Origin: Algoriphagus kandeliae
GTDB lineage: Bacteria; Bacteroidota; Bacteroidia; Cytophagales; Cyclobacteriaceae
Length of the DNA: 64,000 bases
Direction of reading: 5' to 3'
Assembly (NCBI RefSeq): GCF_004571135.1
Contig: NZ_SPSB01000005.1
Location: 1-64,000, forward strand
Below the pieces are notes generated by a model. It had not been told where the DNA came from. It searched no databases and was given only the letters and a program-made list of their open reading frames with translations. Position 1 is the stretch's first letter; each line of letters begins with the position of its first letter. This document shows positions 9,797 to 18,194 of the stretch, one piece after another. Both the position numbers and the translations under genes were made by a program.

Positions 9797-10248
9797 AAGC
9801 TCAAACCCAAATTCCGATCTTGCCTAAACATGACCCATCTAAATCTTAGAATAAACAGAACAGGAATTGAAAACATATTGAAAAAGATAAAAGAGAGATA
9901 ATCAACTCCATAAAAGACGACTGTTCCAATCACATTCAGCAAGAAATAACCATAGCAAGCCAATAGAATAGAATCGAGCCGAAGTTTCTGAATGTATTCG
10001 TCCTCCTCCTTTTCCTTGGAAAAAGAGATCAAAAACAAAGAAGCAAGTAAGCCAATAATGGCAAGTTCATTTGTCAAATTCCGGTCCTCAAAATTAAATA
10101 CATCCTTTAAAGTGCCTGGACTCATTTCAAGCCAAGAAAATTCAAACTCATAAAAGGCACATAAAAAGGTCAAAATTGCAAAAGGCAGCAATAGGATCCA
10201 TCCAATTTTTTGGTAGCTGTGCGGAAGGAGAATTTTAGATAAGTTCAT
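9793..10248 (-). CDS. Integral membrane protein of unknown function, XRE-linked
   Basis: The 151-residue product has four likely transmembrane helices (about 15-35, 60-78, 92-112 and 116-136). Between helices 2 and 3 is a charged loop, EKEEDEYIQKLRLDS, closely similar to REKVEDEMIRSFRLQ in the neighbouring 140-residue protein, so the two are paralogues. The gene lies 10 bp downstream of that paralogue and overlaps the XRE regulator by 4 bp. I infer an inner-membrane partner or signal source for the regulator; no enzymatic motif is visible. Confidence 0.75.
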   Translation of the reverse strand: MNLSKILLPHSYQKIGWILLLPFAILTFLCAFYEFEFSWLEMSPGTLKDVFNFEDRNLTNELAIIGLLASLFLISFSKEKEEDEYIQKLRLDSILLACYGYFLLNVIGTVVFYGVDYLSFIFFNMFSIPVLFILRFRWVMFRQDRNLGLSL

Positions 10249-10258
10249 AGTTTTAGGT

Positions 10259-10681
10259 TTAGTTATTCGTTTTCGAGGCTTGATATTTTTGGAGCTGAAA
10301 TGCAGCGAAGATGTAAAGGTTGAGTAAAAACAAAACCAGGTAAACCGTAAACATCTCCGAAGTCAGGCGATCATATCGAAGGTAATTGATCAACATAATC
10401 GCTCCGAGTCCCCAAATCATCCAAAAGAATCCAGTCTGAAATGCCTGAAGTCGAAATGATCGGATCATTTCATCCTCAACTTTCTCTCTTGTCAGATTCA
10501 ATATCCCAAATCCAATCGCCCAAAATCCATAAAGAATTTGTGCTGCTTCATTCGGGTCCATATTGGGATTGGCAAAGGCCAAACCAATAACCAACACAAC
10601 CGGCAATGGAAATAAGGCATAAGCAACCTTTTTCCAGCCAACAGATAAAAGCGGTACGTTGAAAATAGATCGATTCTCCAT
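10259..10681 (-). CDS. Integral membrane protein of unknown function, first gene of the XRE operon
   Basis: The 140-residue protein has four hydrophobic segments (about 18-36, 44-60, 78-98 and 105-127). The loop REKVEDEMIRSFRLQ resembles that of the next gene. It is the first gene of a three-gene minus-strand operon behind a good Bacteroidota promoter (10700-10731). Function unknown. Confidence 0.75.
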   Translation of the reverse strand: MENRSIFNVPLLSVGWKKVAYALFPLPVVLVIGLAFANPNMDPNEAAQILYGFWAIGFGILNLTREKVEDEMIRSFRLQAFQTGFFWMIWGLGAIMLINYLRYDRLTSEMFTVYLVLFLLNLYIFAAFQLQKYQASKTNN

Positions 10682-10699
10682 ATGTCAATTATTTTTTAC

Positions 10700-10731
10700 C
10701 AAATGTAAAACAAACTTTACCTTATGTCAAA
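10700..10731 (-). promoter_or_regulatory. Bacteroidota-type promoter of the XRE operon with internal inverted repeat
   Basis: On the minus strand TTTG (10731-10728) is followed after 20 bp by TACATTTG (10707-10700), matching the TTTG-N19-21-TAnnTTTG consensus. The spacer carries the inverted repeat GTAAA-N6-TTTAC (10705-10720), which overlaps the -7 box and is a possible operator for the XRE regulator. The first ATG is about 20 bp downstream. Confidence 0.6.
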
Positions 10732-10865
10732 ATTTCTTTTCAAAAAAATGTTAAATCAGGATATACAACACTTAAACACACCCGATATTAATTTTCAATT
10801 TTTTCAAAAAGGAAGGGCTTTTGTTTACCTTTATTTAATCGATCACATGAAAACTTGCCATTTTT

Positions 10866-11666
10866 ATGATTTTACAATCAAAAATTGCTGTAATAGGCTG
10901 TGGGAATTTGGGTACGGCCATCGCCAGAGGACTTTTATCAATTGAAGGATTTAAAGCTCAAAACCTCACCTTAACCAAAAGAAATGTGAATTCCTTGAAG
11001 GAATTTTCAGAGAAAGGAGTTGCAATTACAAGCAATAACAGTCAAGCTTCGCAAGGTGCTGATATTATTATTCTAGGAGTAAAACCATACAACGTTGCAC
11101 CCATTTTGATGGAAATAAATCCTTCCATTAATCCCAAAAATCAAATCATTGTCTCCTTGGCAACAGGAGTGACAATTGCAGAAATATTAGAAAATACCAG
11201 TTCCGAAACCATTGCTTTTCGAGCAATGCCCAATATTGCTGCTGACATTCAAGAATCCATTACCTGCATTTGTTCTAGAAATGCTAATACAGACCAAGTT
11301 GCTTTAATCACCCAACTTTTTGACTCAATCGGGCAGACGGTAGAAATCGATGAGGGACTAATGGAGGCTGCCACAGTTTTAGGAGCTTGTGGGATTGCGT
11401 ATGTTTTACGCTTCATGCGGGCTATGATACAAGGAGGAATTCAAATTGGATTTGATGCAGTCACTGCAAGTCGAATTGTCAATCAGACCGTAAAAGGTGC
11501 AGCTGAATTAATGATTCAAAAGGACATGCATCCAGAAGAAGCCATTGATAAGGTAACCACACCAAAGGGTTGTACCATTGTTGGGCTTAATGAAATGGAA
11601 CATCAAGGATTCAGCTCTGCCATGGTAAAAGGGGTTTTAGCCAGCTACGAAAAAATCGAAAAGTAA
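10866..11666 (+). CDS. proC: Pyrroline-5-carboxylate reductase
   Basis: The 266-residue product performs the last step of proline synthesis, the NAD(P)H-dependent reduction of 1-pyrroline-5-carboxylate. The Rossmann motif GCGNLG is at residues 11-16. The C-terminal dimerisation region has the family signature TTPKGCTIVGLNEMEHQGF, including the T-x-x-G-G/C-T turn, and VTASRIVNQTVKGAAELM. The length is normal. It is transcribed alone, divergent from the XRE operon; ATG 10866 is the only sensible start. Confidence 0.95.
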   Translation: MILQSKIAVIGCGNLGTAIARGLLSIEGFKAQNLTLTKRNVNSLKEFSEKGVAITSNNSQASQGADIIILGVKPYNVAPILMEINPSINPKNQIIVSLATGVTIAEILENTSSETIAFRAMPNIAADIQESITCICSRNANTDQVALITQLFDSIGQTVEIDEGLMEAATVLGACGIAYVLRFMRAMIQGGIQIGFDAVTASRIVNQTVKGAAELMIQKDMHPEEAIDKVTTPKGCTIVGLNEMEHQGFSSAMVKGVLASYEKIEK

Positions 11667-12006
11667 ACTCACTTACACTTCAGAGACTTTCAATCGGATT
11701 TAACGATTTAATAATCTAGGGGAATTATCTGCCCTCAGAGGCCTTGCAATCGTATGCGAAGTAAAATAATTCAATTTTTTATCCTAAAAATCATAATTAT
11801 CTGAAAAACAATTATTTGAGGATTGTTTTTTTTTTGAATCTTTTTACTAGATTTGTCTTGGGTGATAAACAACTTTTACTGTTCCTTTTTGAAAGAAACA
11901 ACTTTTGTAGGAAGGGTTGTTTGGTATTTTTTCTCCTTCCTTTCTTTATGATCTTCTGCTCTGTCTGGCTCCGGTTCTATAACCGGAGTTAGTTTTTTAG
12001 GCCTTT
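11667..12006 (+). ncRNA. Gene-free 340-bp stretch with candidate small RNA (about 11862-11998)
   Basis: There is no convincing protein gene between proC and the TonB receptor. On the plus strand TAGATTTG (11848-11855) matches the -7 box TAnnTTTG, with a weak ATTG at 11822-11825 as possible -33 box. About 140 nt further is a strong intrinsic terminator (11969-11998). Between them are an 11-bp direct repeat AAACAACTTTT (11867-11877 and 11896-11906) and a hairpin AAACAAC/GTTGTTT (11896-11922). A 14-codon frame (11948-11992) runs into the terminator stem. The promoter-to-terminator unit suggests a small transcript; this is inference from sequence signals only. Confidence 0.4.
11969..11998 (+). 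terminator. Rho-independent terminator
   Basis: Perfect 8-bp stem CTCCGGTT/AACCGGAG with a CTAT loop (11969-11988), followed by TTAG and six T (11993-11998). The T-run is only on the plus strand, so it does not serve the minus-strand TonB receptor. It lies 300 bp after proC, which suggests a separate upstream transcript. Confidence 0.8.
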
Positions 12007-14331
12007 TCAATCCCCCATTATCAATCTCACTCCTAAAAACCCTCTGATCCCCTGATTTGGAGCAAACATGTAAGTGGGGTCAAAAGTAAGCGCATAAGGA
12101 TTATCAGGCGTGGCAATCACCGAACCATCCTGAGCAAATTGAACTTGCCGATCAAATGGGTCAAATGCCCTTGCTATACTATTAGCAGGTGGGGTAAAAT
12201 TCAATAAGTTCTTGACTCCTCCGAATAATTCCCACCCATTTTTAAAACGTTTTGTGATCTGAATATTCTGAATACTCCACCATGGAGAATATTCAGATCG
12301 GGGATCCAAATCCCCCAATAATGGCAATCTCATCGGGCTATAAACATTTCCCGTGTAATCAATTTTCCAGGAACCTTTTGGAGAGGTGTAAGCAATATTC
12401 CAAACTCCAGAAAAATTTTCTGTAAGAAGCTGACGGACAATTTCGCCATTTTCTTCAAATGAAACATCCATCAAGGTAAATCCAAGGTTTCCTTCCAAGC
12501 CTGACGGGAAAGCGAAAGCAGAATTCAGCGATAAGCCTTTAGAAACGGAATATCCATTCAAATTGCCATAAATAATTTGATTGGGGTCAGTTTCATAATC
12601 GGGTATTATTCGGTTTGAAAAATGAGTATAGAATAATGACCCATCCAGGCTTAAAAACACTCCCCTATCCGTGTAGAATTTCTTTACCAAATTGGCGTTT
12701 CCATTCCAAGATCGCTCAGGTTGAAGCTCTTCCTTAAAAATCACCTGCCTTGCTCCTGTAAGTGCTGCATGATCTTCGGTGAATACATTTGCCACCCGAA
12801 ACCCATTCCCAGCCGATAGTCGAAAGGTCAAGCTTTGATCTTCAGAACTAATTTTCAAATTGGCCCTTGGAGATGCAATCAGTCCATGAATAGAGTGGTA
12901 ATCTACCCGTGAACCTAGCAAAAGACTTGTATTGCCTTGAATTCGAATTTCATCCTGTACAAAAACTCCTGGTAGGTGAAAAATCGAAGGCTGATTTATA
13001 TCCAAATTTGTCCCTGCGGTAGCAGGCGTATTATCATCATAGAACGTGTATCTATAAGCTATACCGGATAAAAATTGATGATTTCCTGCTTCCTGAGTCC
13101 AAGTTAATTGACTGAAAATGATTCGCTGATCACCTAGATATTCGACATTTCCATAAACTGAATTTTGGTTATGTCCATTAGCAGAAAATTGAAGATTTAC
13201 CCCATTTAGGTGAGGTAATTCATAATTTCCAAAAAGCTCCCATCGACTCGTGAATATGCTTTCTCCATATATTTCCTCTCCTCCCCGATAGGCAGGAGTC
13301 CAGTTCATCTGTCCACCCCATCTGTCTTCATACAGGTATCGCATACCTATTGAAAATCCCTTTCTACTAGTCCTTTCGAAGTCCAACTTCTGAAAAACAG
13401 AAATTCGTTTGGCAAGGGTCAAATCTGTCATTCCATCTTGATTATGATCGATGGGATTATCATAATAAAATCCATTTATCCCAGTCAAAGATTGGATTTG
13501 AGAGCCCCAAGAAGACTTTAGACCCAAATCAAGATTTACTTCTCCCCAACTAGTTCCCATGGATTCAAATGCCAAAGAGGGAGCTGAATCAGGATGTTTG
13601 GTAATAATATTAATCAGGCCTCCAACGGCTTCTGAGCCATACAAGGTAGAAGCAGGTCCCTTGACCACCTCTATTCGATCAATAAGTGATTGGGGAATAC
13701 CTGTTAGACCATAAACCGTTGCCAAACCGCTTACTATAGGCATCCCATCCAATAAAACCATGGTATAAGGACCTTCAAGGCCATTGATGTGAATATCTCC
13801 TGTATTGCAAATATTACAATTGACTTGGGGCCGGACTCCATTGATAGTAGTTAGCGACTCGAAAAGGGATGGCGCTGGATTAGCTTTAAAAAAGCCTTCT
13901 TTGAAAACCTCAATAGGAACTGGACTATTGGATCGAGAAACCTCCTGAAGCGTTCCGCTGATTACTACCTCATCTAAGGAACTATCCAATGCTTCAAGAT
14001 TTATCTCAAAAAAGCCCTTTGAAGGAATTGAAACCTCCAATGATTTTTTCTTAAAACCAAGTAAAGAAACTTCAAGTCGATGAATTCCATTCGGAATACC
14101 TTGAACAGAAAAATATCCCAAAGAATCAGAGGTTGCACCCTTAGATATGTCCGGCAGATAGATGGTTGCAAACTCCAATCCTTTTCCATTGGAAACAATT
14201 TTTCCTTCCAAATTCTCTTGAGAAAAAGCGATTGGAGATAAGAGGATCAAGAAAACTTGAAAAAAGAACCATCTTTTTCCGATACTCATCAATTTCAAAG
14301 GAAGAGAACTATTCATCAAATCAGCCATCAT
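12007..14331 (-). CDS. TonB-dependent receptor, candidate metal uptake
   Basis: Outer-membrane receptor of 774 residues. A signal peptide ends near PIAFSQ (about residue 37), followed by a carboxypeptidase-regulatory-like domain (ENLEGKIVSNGKGLEFATIY, about 40-120), a plug (about 130-240) and a 22-strand barrel ending in a C-terminal aromatic pattern (GIRGFLGVRL). The plug contains the uncommon CNICNTGDIHINGLEG, a CxxC pair before the conserved D-I-x-I-N-G strand, and ends in the usual IEVVKGPASTLYGSEAVGG. The divergent DtxR/MntR-type gene and an operator in the promoter (14343-14375) suggest metal-responsive expression, with manganese or iron as likely substrate. The first ATG (14331) is only a few bases after the predicted transcription start; ATG 14289 (MSIGKRWFFFQ) is a likelier start. 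Confidence 0.9.
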   Translation of the reverse strand: MMADLMNSSLPLKLMSIGKRWFFFQVFLILLSPIAFSQENLEGKIVSNGKGLEFATIYLPDISKGATSDSLGYFSVQGIPNGIHRLEVSLLGFKKKSLEVSIPSKGFFEINLEALDSSLDEVVISGTLQEVSRSNSPVPIEVFKEGFFKANPAPSLFESLTTINGVRPQVNCNICNTGDIHINGLEGPYTMVLLDGMPIVSGLATVYGLTGIPQSLIDRIEVVKGPASTLYGSEAVGGLINIITKHPDSAPSLAFESMGTSWGEVNLDLGLKSSWGSQIQSLTGINGFYYDNPIDHNQDGMTDLTLAKRISVFQKLDFERTSRKGFSIGMRYLYEDRWGGQMNWTPAYRGGEEIYGESIFTSRWELFGNYELPHLNGVNLQFSANGHNQNSVYGNVEYLGDQRIIFSQLTWTQEAGNHQFLSGIAYRYTFYDDNTPATAGTNLDINQPSIFHLPGVFVQDEIRIQGNTSLLLGSRVDYHSIHGLIASPRANLKISSEDQSLTFRLSAGNGFRVANVFTEDHAALTGARQVIFKEELQPERSWNGNANLVKKFYTDRGVFLSLDGSLFYTHFSNRIIPDYETDPNQIIYGNLNGYSVSKGLSLNSAFAFPSGLEGNLGFTLMDVSFEENGEIVRQLLTENFSGVWNIAYTSPKGSWKIDYTGNVYSPMRLPLLGDLDPRSEYSPWWSIQNIQITKRFKNGWELFGGVKNLLNFTPPANSIARAFDPFDRQVQFAQDGSVIATPDNPYALTFDPTYMFAPNQGIRGFLGVRLIMGD

Positions 14332-14342
14332 AAATTAGATTA

Positions 14343-14375
14343 CAAAAATATAAATTGTTAGAGTATTCTAACAAA
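14343..14375 (-). promoter_or_regulatory. TonB-receptor promoter with DtxR/MntR-type operator in the spacer
   Basis: On the minus strand TTTG (14375-14372), 21 bp, then TATTTTTG (14350-14343), a full match to TTTG-N19-21-TAnnTTTG. The spacer is largely a perfect inverted repeat, TTGTTAGA-GTAT-TCTAACAA (14355-14374), whose core TTAG-N6-CTAA has the same half-sites and spacing as the classic DtxR box TTAGGTTAGCCTAA. The neighbouring regulator binding here would block the promoter. Confidence 0.75.
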
Positions 14376-14422
14376 TAATTTAATCAGATTTTTTTCTAAT
14401 ATTTGAATCATCAAAAATTCTT

Positions 14423-15088
14423 ATGGCATCACAAACAGAAGAGAATTATCTCAAAGCTTTATTCAACTTGGCAAACCAAGAAGGGGAAATCAACATTTCT
14501 GAACTGGCTCAGCAATTGGAAGTAAGCATGCCAACAGCCAATTCAATGGTAAAAAACCTTCAAAAAAGAGGTTTGGTACAGTATGAAAAATACAAGCCGG
14601 TGAAACTTACGCCTGTTGGCAAAAAGGAAGCAGCTTTGATCATCCGCAAACACCGGTTAACCGAAATGTTTTTAGTCAATAAAATGGGTTTTGGATGGGA
14701 GGAAGTACATGAAATAGCAGAGCAGGTAGAACATATACATTCACCCAAGCTTTTTGAAAGAATGGATGAAATGATGGGTTTCCCCACAGTAGACCCACAC
14801 GGCTCCCCTATTCCTGATAAACAAGGAAGAATCCAAAACCTACAACTAAAGAGCTTAATTGATGCCAATCCTGGACAAGAAGCTGTGCTTTCCGCTTTGG
14901 CTGATTCGTCTACAGATTTTTTACAATACCTGAACAGTAGAAATTTAAAGTTGGGAACAGAACTGAAAATCCTATCTAAAGAACCTTTTGACCAAAGTAT
15001 GATTGTAAGTTATGGAAGCGTTGAAAAAGAAACGCTCAGTCAGAAGGTTTGTGAAAAATTATTGGTGAAAATTTTTGAAACTAATTAA
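14423..15088 (+). CDS. DtxR/MntR-family metal-dependent transcriptional regulator
   Basis: The 221-residue protein has an N-terminal winged helix (about 5-65, with NISELAQQLEVSMPTANSMV), a metal-binding dimerisation domain (about 66-130) and a C-terminal FeoA/SH3-like domain (about 145-221). Likely metal ligands are H77 and E81 (RKHRLTE), H96, E100, E103 and H104 (VHEIAEQVEH). E100 occupies the place of the DtxR site Cys, as in the manganese sensor MntR, while the first-helix ligand position (D8 in Bacillus MntR, M10 in DtxR) is N8. It is divergent from the TonB receptor across a DtxR-type box, so it probably represses that gene when metal is plentiful. A possible own promoter element, TAATATTTG, is at 14397-14405. 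Confidence 0.88.
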   Translation: MASQTEENYLKALFNLANQEGEINISELAQQLEVSMPTANSMVKNLQKRGLVQYEKYKPVKLTPVGKKEAALIIRKHRLTEMFLVNKMGFGWEEVHEIAEQVEHIHSPKLFERMDEMMGFPTVDPHGSPIPDKQGRIQNLQLKSLIDANPGQEAVLSALADSSTDFLQYLNSRNLKLGTELKILSKEPFDQSMIVSYGSVEKETLSQKVCEKLLVKIFETN

Positions 15089-15090
15089 AA

Positions 15091-15522
15091 TCAAAGATCA
15101 GGTTTCCAACCCCGATTTGACTTTTTCTCTCCTCGAGCTTTTTTTTCTTTCAGTCTGTTTTCTATCGCAGATTTACTTGGCTTAGTTGCCTTCCGGATTT
15201 TCTTTTTTTGAAAGGCTTTGCGAAGCAAATCATAAAACTTCTGAATTACTAGCTCCTTATTTTGAGTTTGGGAACGTTTCTCTTGGGCTGTCAAGTGTAA
15301 GATATCCTCCTGATCAATCTTGTTTGCCACTTTAGACCTTAAGGTATTTTTCTCCTCGTCTGAAAGAATTATTGAAGAACCAATATTAAAAAGCAACTCA
15401 ACTTTAGTCTCAACTTTGTTGACATGCTGACCTCCCGGTCCCGAACTTCGGGAAGTTTTAAATTGTAATTCATTTTCGAATTCGCCTGATTGAATACGTT
15501 CAAGCAATGGTCTTTTTTCCAT
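15091..15522 (-). CDS. arfB: Peptidyl-tRNA hydrolase ArfB (ribosome rescue)
   Basis: The 143-residue product is of the YaeJ/ICT1 type and hydrolyses peptidyl-tRNA on ribosomes stalled without a stop codon. The class-I release-factor motif GGQ is in SSGPGGQHVNK (about 27-37). The C-terminal tail is very basic (KKKIRKATKPSKSAIENR onward), as needed to enter the empty mRNA channel. It lacks the codon-recognition domains of RF1/RF2, so it is not a truncated release factor. It converges on the DtxR-type gene, with the stops 3 bp apart. Confidence 0.93.
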   Translation of the reverse strand: MEKRPLLERIQSGEFENELQFKTSRSSGPGGQHVNKVETKVELLFNIGSSIILSDEEKNTLRSKVANKIDQEDILHLTAQEKRSQTQNKELVIQKFYDLLRKAFQKKKIRKATKPSKSAIENRLKEKKARGEKKSNRGWKPDL

Positions 15523-15755
15523 AATTGTAGCACCACTTGGTCATTAAACCTTGAGCTTATCTAACTCTCTACATCCTTATTCTTGTTCAAATTGATTTAT
15601 TTTTCCATTGAAAAAAACAAAAGATCCAAAGCTGACCCAGTTTCAATTTTCCGTTTAAAAAACAATACAGAAAATTCATCTTAAAAATTTCTGAAATATG
15701 AGTCTATTCTTTTAAATTGACACAATAGAAATTAATCCCTTTAATCGATTCGGTC

Positions 15756-16784
15756 ATGAAAAATAGAAGAGAGTTCTTAATCCAATCCATAATGGGAGCT
15801 GCTGCGCTTTCACTGTCTCCCCTTGCACTTCGCGGAGCTCCTGCTATTATTCGGAACTACAACCGCCCCAATAGTCTAATCAACGGAGTTCAAATCGGCT
15901 GTATTACTTACTCTTTCCGATCCCTTCCTGATCAAAGTGCTGAAGCCACACTTAAATATGTGAAGGAGTGTGGAATTTCAGCTATCGAATTAATGGGAGA
16001 TCCCGCAGAAAGCTTTGCAGGAATACCGCAATCAAATTTCGACAGAAGGAGAATGTTTCAACTTGGGCGAAAAATGCGAGGAGGAGAAGAACTGACGGCA
16101 GATGAACAAAAAGAAATGGCTGAAATTCGGGCTCAAGCTGATGCCTATTCTAAAGAAGTAGCTGAATGGAGAGCAAAGGTGGATATGAAGCCCTTTGAAA
16201 CTATTCGAAAAATGTACAATGATGCCGGAGTAAGTATCTATGCCTTCAAACCTAGTGCATTTGGTATGTCTAATACAGATGCTGAAATAGCTTATGGAAT
16301 GCGAGCTGCTAAAGCATTGGGAGCTTCACATGTAACTTTAGAACATCCCTCCAATGATGCGCATACCCTGAAATTGGGAAAAATGGGTGAACAATACGGA
16401 ATGTCTGTAGCCTACCATGGACACGAACAGCAAACCTTTGATTTTTGGGATACTGCTTTGGAGCAAAGCCCAAGAAATGCACTCAATTTGGACATGGGAC
16501 ATTACATCGCTGCTGGTCATACCGATTTAATTCAGCTTATCGAGAAGCAACATTCCCACATTCTTAGCATGCACACCAAAGACCGACAAACTCCAGCTAA
16601 TGGAAAAGGAAATGTTGTTTGGGGAACTGGAGATACACCGATTGGGGATGTACTCAAACTAATTCAAAGAAATAAATACAACTTCCCAGCTACCATCGAG
16701 TTGGAATATCAGGTTCCTGAAGGATCCGATCCTATAAAAGAAGTTCAAAAATGTCTGGAGTTTTGCCAGAAAAGTCTTGCCTGA
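15756..16784 (+). CDS. Tat-exported sugar phosphate isomerase/epimerase-like TIM barrel
   Basis: The 342-residue product starts with NRREFLIQSIMGAAALSLSP, a twin-arginine signal, so it probably acts in the periplasm. The rest is an AP-endonuclease-2-like TIM barrel: GCITYSFRS, ISAIELMGD, VTLEHPSND, YHGHEQQTFDFWD, LNLDMGHYIAAG, HTKDR and ELEY provide the usual His/Glu/Asp metal ligands. Relatives include xylose-isomerase-like and inosose-handling proteins. In Bacteroidota such proteins often accompany Gfo/Idh and DUF1080 proteins in oxidative glycoside degradation. The gene is monocistronic with its own terminator at 16818-16846. The exact reaction is unknown. Confidence 0.85.
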   Translation: MKNRREFLIQSIMGAAALSLSPLALRGAPAIIRNYNRPNSLINGVQIGCITYSFRSLPDQSAEATLKYVKECGISAIELMGDPAESFAGIPQSNFDRRRMFQLGRKMRGGEELTADEQKEMAEIRAQADAYSKEVAEWRAKVDMKPFETIRKMYNDAGVSIYAFKPSAFGMSNTDAEIAYGMRAAKALGASHVTLEHPSNDAHTLKLGKMGEQYGMSVAYHGHEQQTFDFWDTALEQSPRNALNLDMGHYIAAGHTDLIQLIEKQHSHILSMHTKDRQTPANGKGNVVWGTGDTPIGDVLKLIQRNKYNFPATIELEYQVPEGSDPIKEVQKCLEFCQKSLA

Positions 16785-16817
16785 TTCCTTGAAAGAGGAA
16801 TAACTTAACACAGCCTG

Positions 16818-16846
16818 CCGGCAGCGGAAACGTTGCCGGTTTTTTT
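16818..16846 (+). terminator. Rho-independent terminator after the TIM-barrel gene
   Basis: Stem CCGGCAGCG/CGTTGCCGG with a GAAA loop (16818-16839) followed by seven T (16840-16846). One pair in the stem is a G-U wobble. The T-run reaches the stop codon of the convergent aminotransferase gene. Confidence 0.88.
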
Positions 16847-17999
16847 ATAAGATTTTTGAAAGATTTTGAAGCTTATCCAAGGCATCAGCTAATTCATTCT
16901 CCTCCTTTGCAAAGCAAAAACGGATATACTTAGGATCTTGATGATCATGATAAAATGCAGAAACAGGAATACAGGCAACTTTTAATTCTTGAGTCATACG
17001 CTTAGCCAATTCCCGATCTGAAATATTCGACAAATGACCAAAATAAGCCATTTGAAAAAAGCTTCCTTGCGCTGGCTCGTAGTCTAATCCCGTATGCTTT
17101 AGTCCATCACAAAAGAAATCCCGTTTCTTTTCATAAAAATCTGAAACTGATTCATAATGCGAAGGGTTTTGTAGGTATTCAGCTAAAGCATATTGAATCG
17201 GAGTTACTGTACTAAAAGTGACAAATTGATGGACTTTCCTGAATTCTCTCATCAATTCCTTGGGAGCAATACAAAATCCAATTTTCCATCCTGTCACATG
17301 AAAGGTCTTCCCGAATGAACCACAAACAAAGCTTTTACCTCGCAATTCTTCCTGCCCCGCCAAAGAGAGATGACTTCTACCATCAAAGGCAATATGCTCA
17401 TACACCTCATCACTGATTACATAAATATCCCGATCTCGAACAAGTGCGGATAAATGTTTTAAGTCTTCTTCAGTCCAAACATATCCTGATGGGTTGTGAG
17501 GTGTATTGATTACGATTGCCTTGGTCCTGAAATTTACCGCATGCCGAACTTGCTCCCAATCAATAGAAAAATCACCCGGCTTTAGACTTACGTGGATAGG
17601 GCTAGCTCCAGCTAAAAGCACTGCTGGCTCATAGGAATCATAGGCAGGCTCCAATAAAATCACCTCATCTCCAGGTTGGGCCACCGCAGTAATTGCGCAA
17701 AAAATCGCTTCTGTTGCTCCAGACACAATACTTACTTCCTCGTCTGGATCGGGCAGATACCCATAACAACGCTGGGTTTTCACTGCCAATACATCCCGTA
17801 ATTCAGGAATTCCAGCCATAGGGGCATATTGATTAAAACCATCCTGAGTGTACTTAGCCACCAATTCCAGCAAATGGGGATCGGCTCCAAAACCAGGAAA
17901 TCCCTGAGATAAATTTATGGCTTGGAAGTCCTTTGCCATTTGAGACATCACCGTAAAAATCGTTGTACCTACCCGTGGTAATTTTGAATGAAAAGACAT
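16845..17999 (-). CDS. PLP-dependent aminotransferase, methionine aminotransferase (YbdL) type
   Basis: The 384-residue class-I/II aminotransferase has INLSQGFPGF near the N-terminus, N169-P170 in TPHNPSG, D197 in ISDEVYEHI and the Schiff-base lysine K231 in SFGKTFHVTGWK. The motif combination (QGFPGF, GKTFHVTGWK) is that of the YbdL/kynurenine aminotransferase group, which transaminates methionine and aromatic amino acids. It may serve methionine salvage or general amino-acid turnover. No linked pathway gene is visible; the gene stands alone and converges on the TIM-barrel gene. Confidence 0.88.
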   Translation of the reverse strand: MSFHSKLPRVGTTIFTVMSQMAKDFQAINLSQGFPGFGADPHLLELVAKYTQDGFNQYAPMAGIPELRDVLAVKTQRCYGYLPDPDEEVSIVSGATEAIFCAITAVAQPGDEVILLEPAYDSYEPAVLLAGASPIHVSLKPGDFSIDWEQVRHAVNFRTKAIVINTPHNPSGYVWTEEDLKHLSALVRDRDIYVISDEVYEHIAFDGRSHLSLAGQEELRGKSFVCGSFGKTFHVTGWKIGFCIAPKELMREFRKVHQFVTFSTVTPIQYALAEYLQNPSHYESVSDFYEKKRDFFCDGLKHTGLDYEPAQGSFFQMAYFGHLSNISDRELAKRMTQELKVACIPVSAFYHDHQDPKYIRFCFAKEENELADALDKLQNLSKIL

Positions 18000-18160
18000 A
18001 GGAAATTCTTTTTTCTGGAAAATCAGGAAACTTCACTCCAAAAGTCAAAGCCTTGAATTCTTTATAATTTGAGAAAAAATCTTCAAAGACGAGGCCTTCT
18101 CCAATTCAATTTTCAAATCCTGCTACTTAACTTATTGAAAAATCAAAAATTGCCACGAAG

Positions 18161-18182
18161 AAAAAAGGGGGCCGAAGCCCCT
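18161..18182 (-). terminator. Rho-independent terminator of the bTHX gene
   Basis: Read on the minus strand: GGGGC, a TTCG tetraloop, GCCCC and a T-run (complement of 18161-18166). It follows the bTHX stop codon by about 13 bp. Confidence 0.88.
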
Positions 18183-18194
18183 CAATGATCAATC

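Noticed and set aside
10724..10945. A 73-codon plus-strand frame overlapping proC
   Set aside because: It runs through the divergent promoter and proC in another frame and has no protein-like composition.
11948..11992. Attenuator leader peptide for a downstream gene
   Set aside because: The next gene on the plus strand is more than 2 kb away and the TonB receptor is on the other strand.
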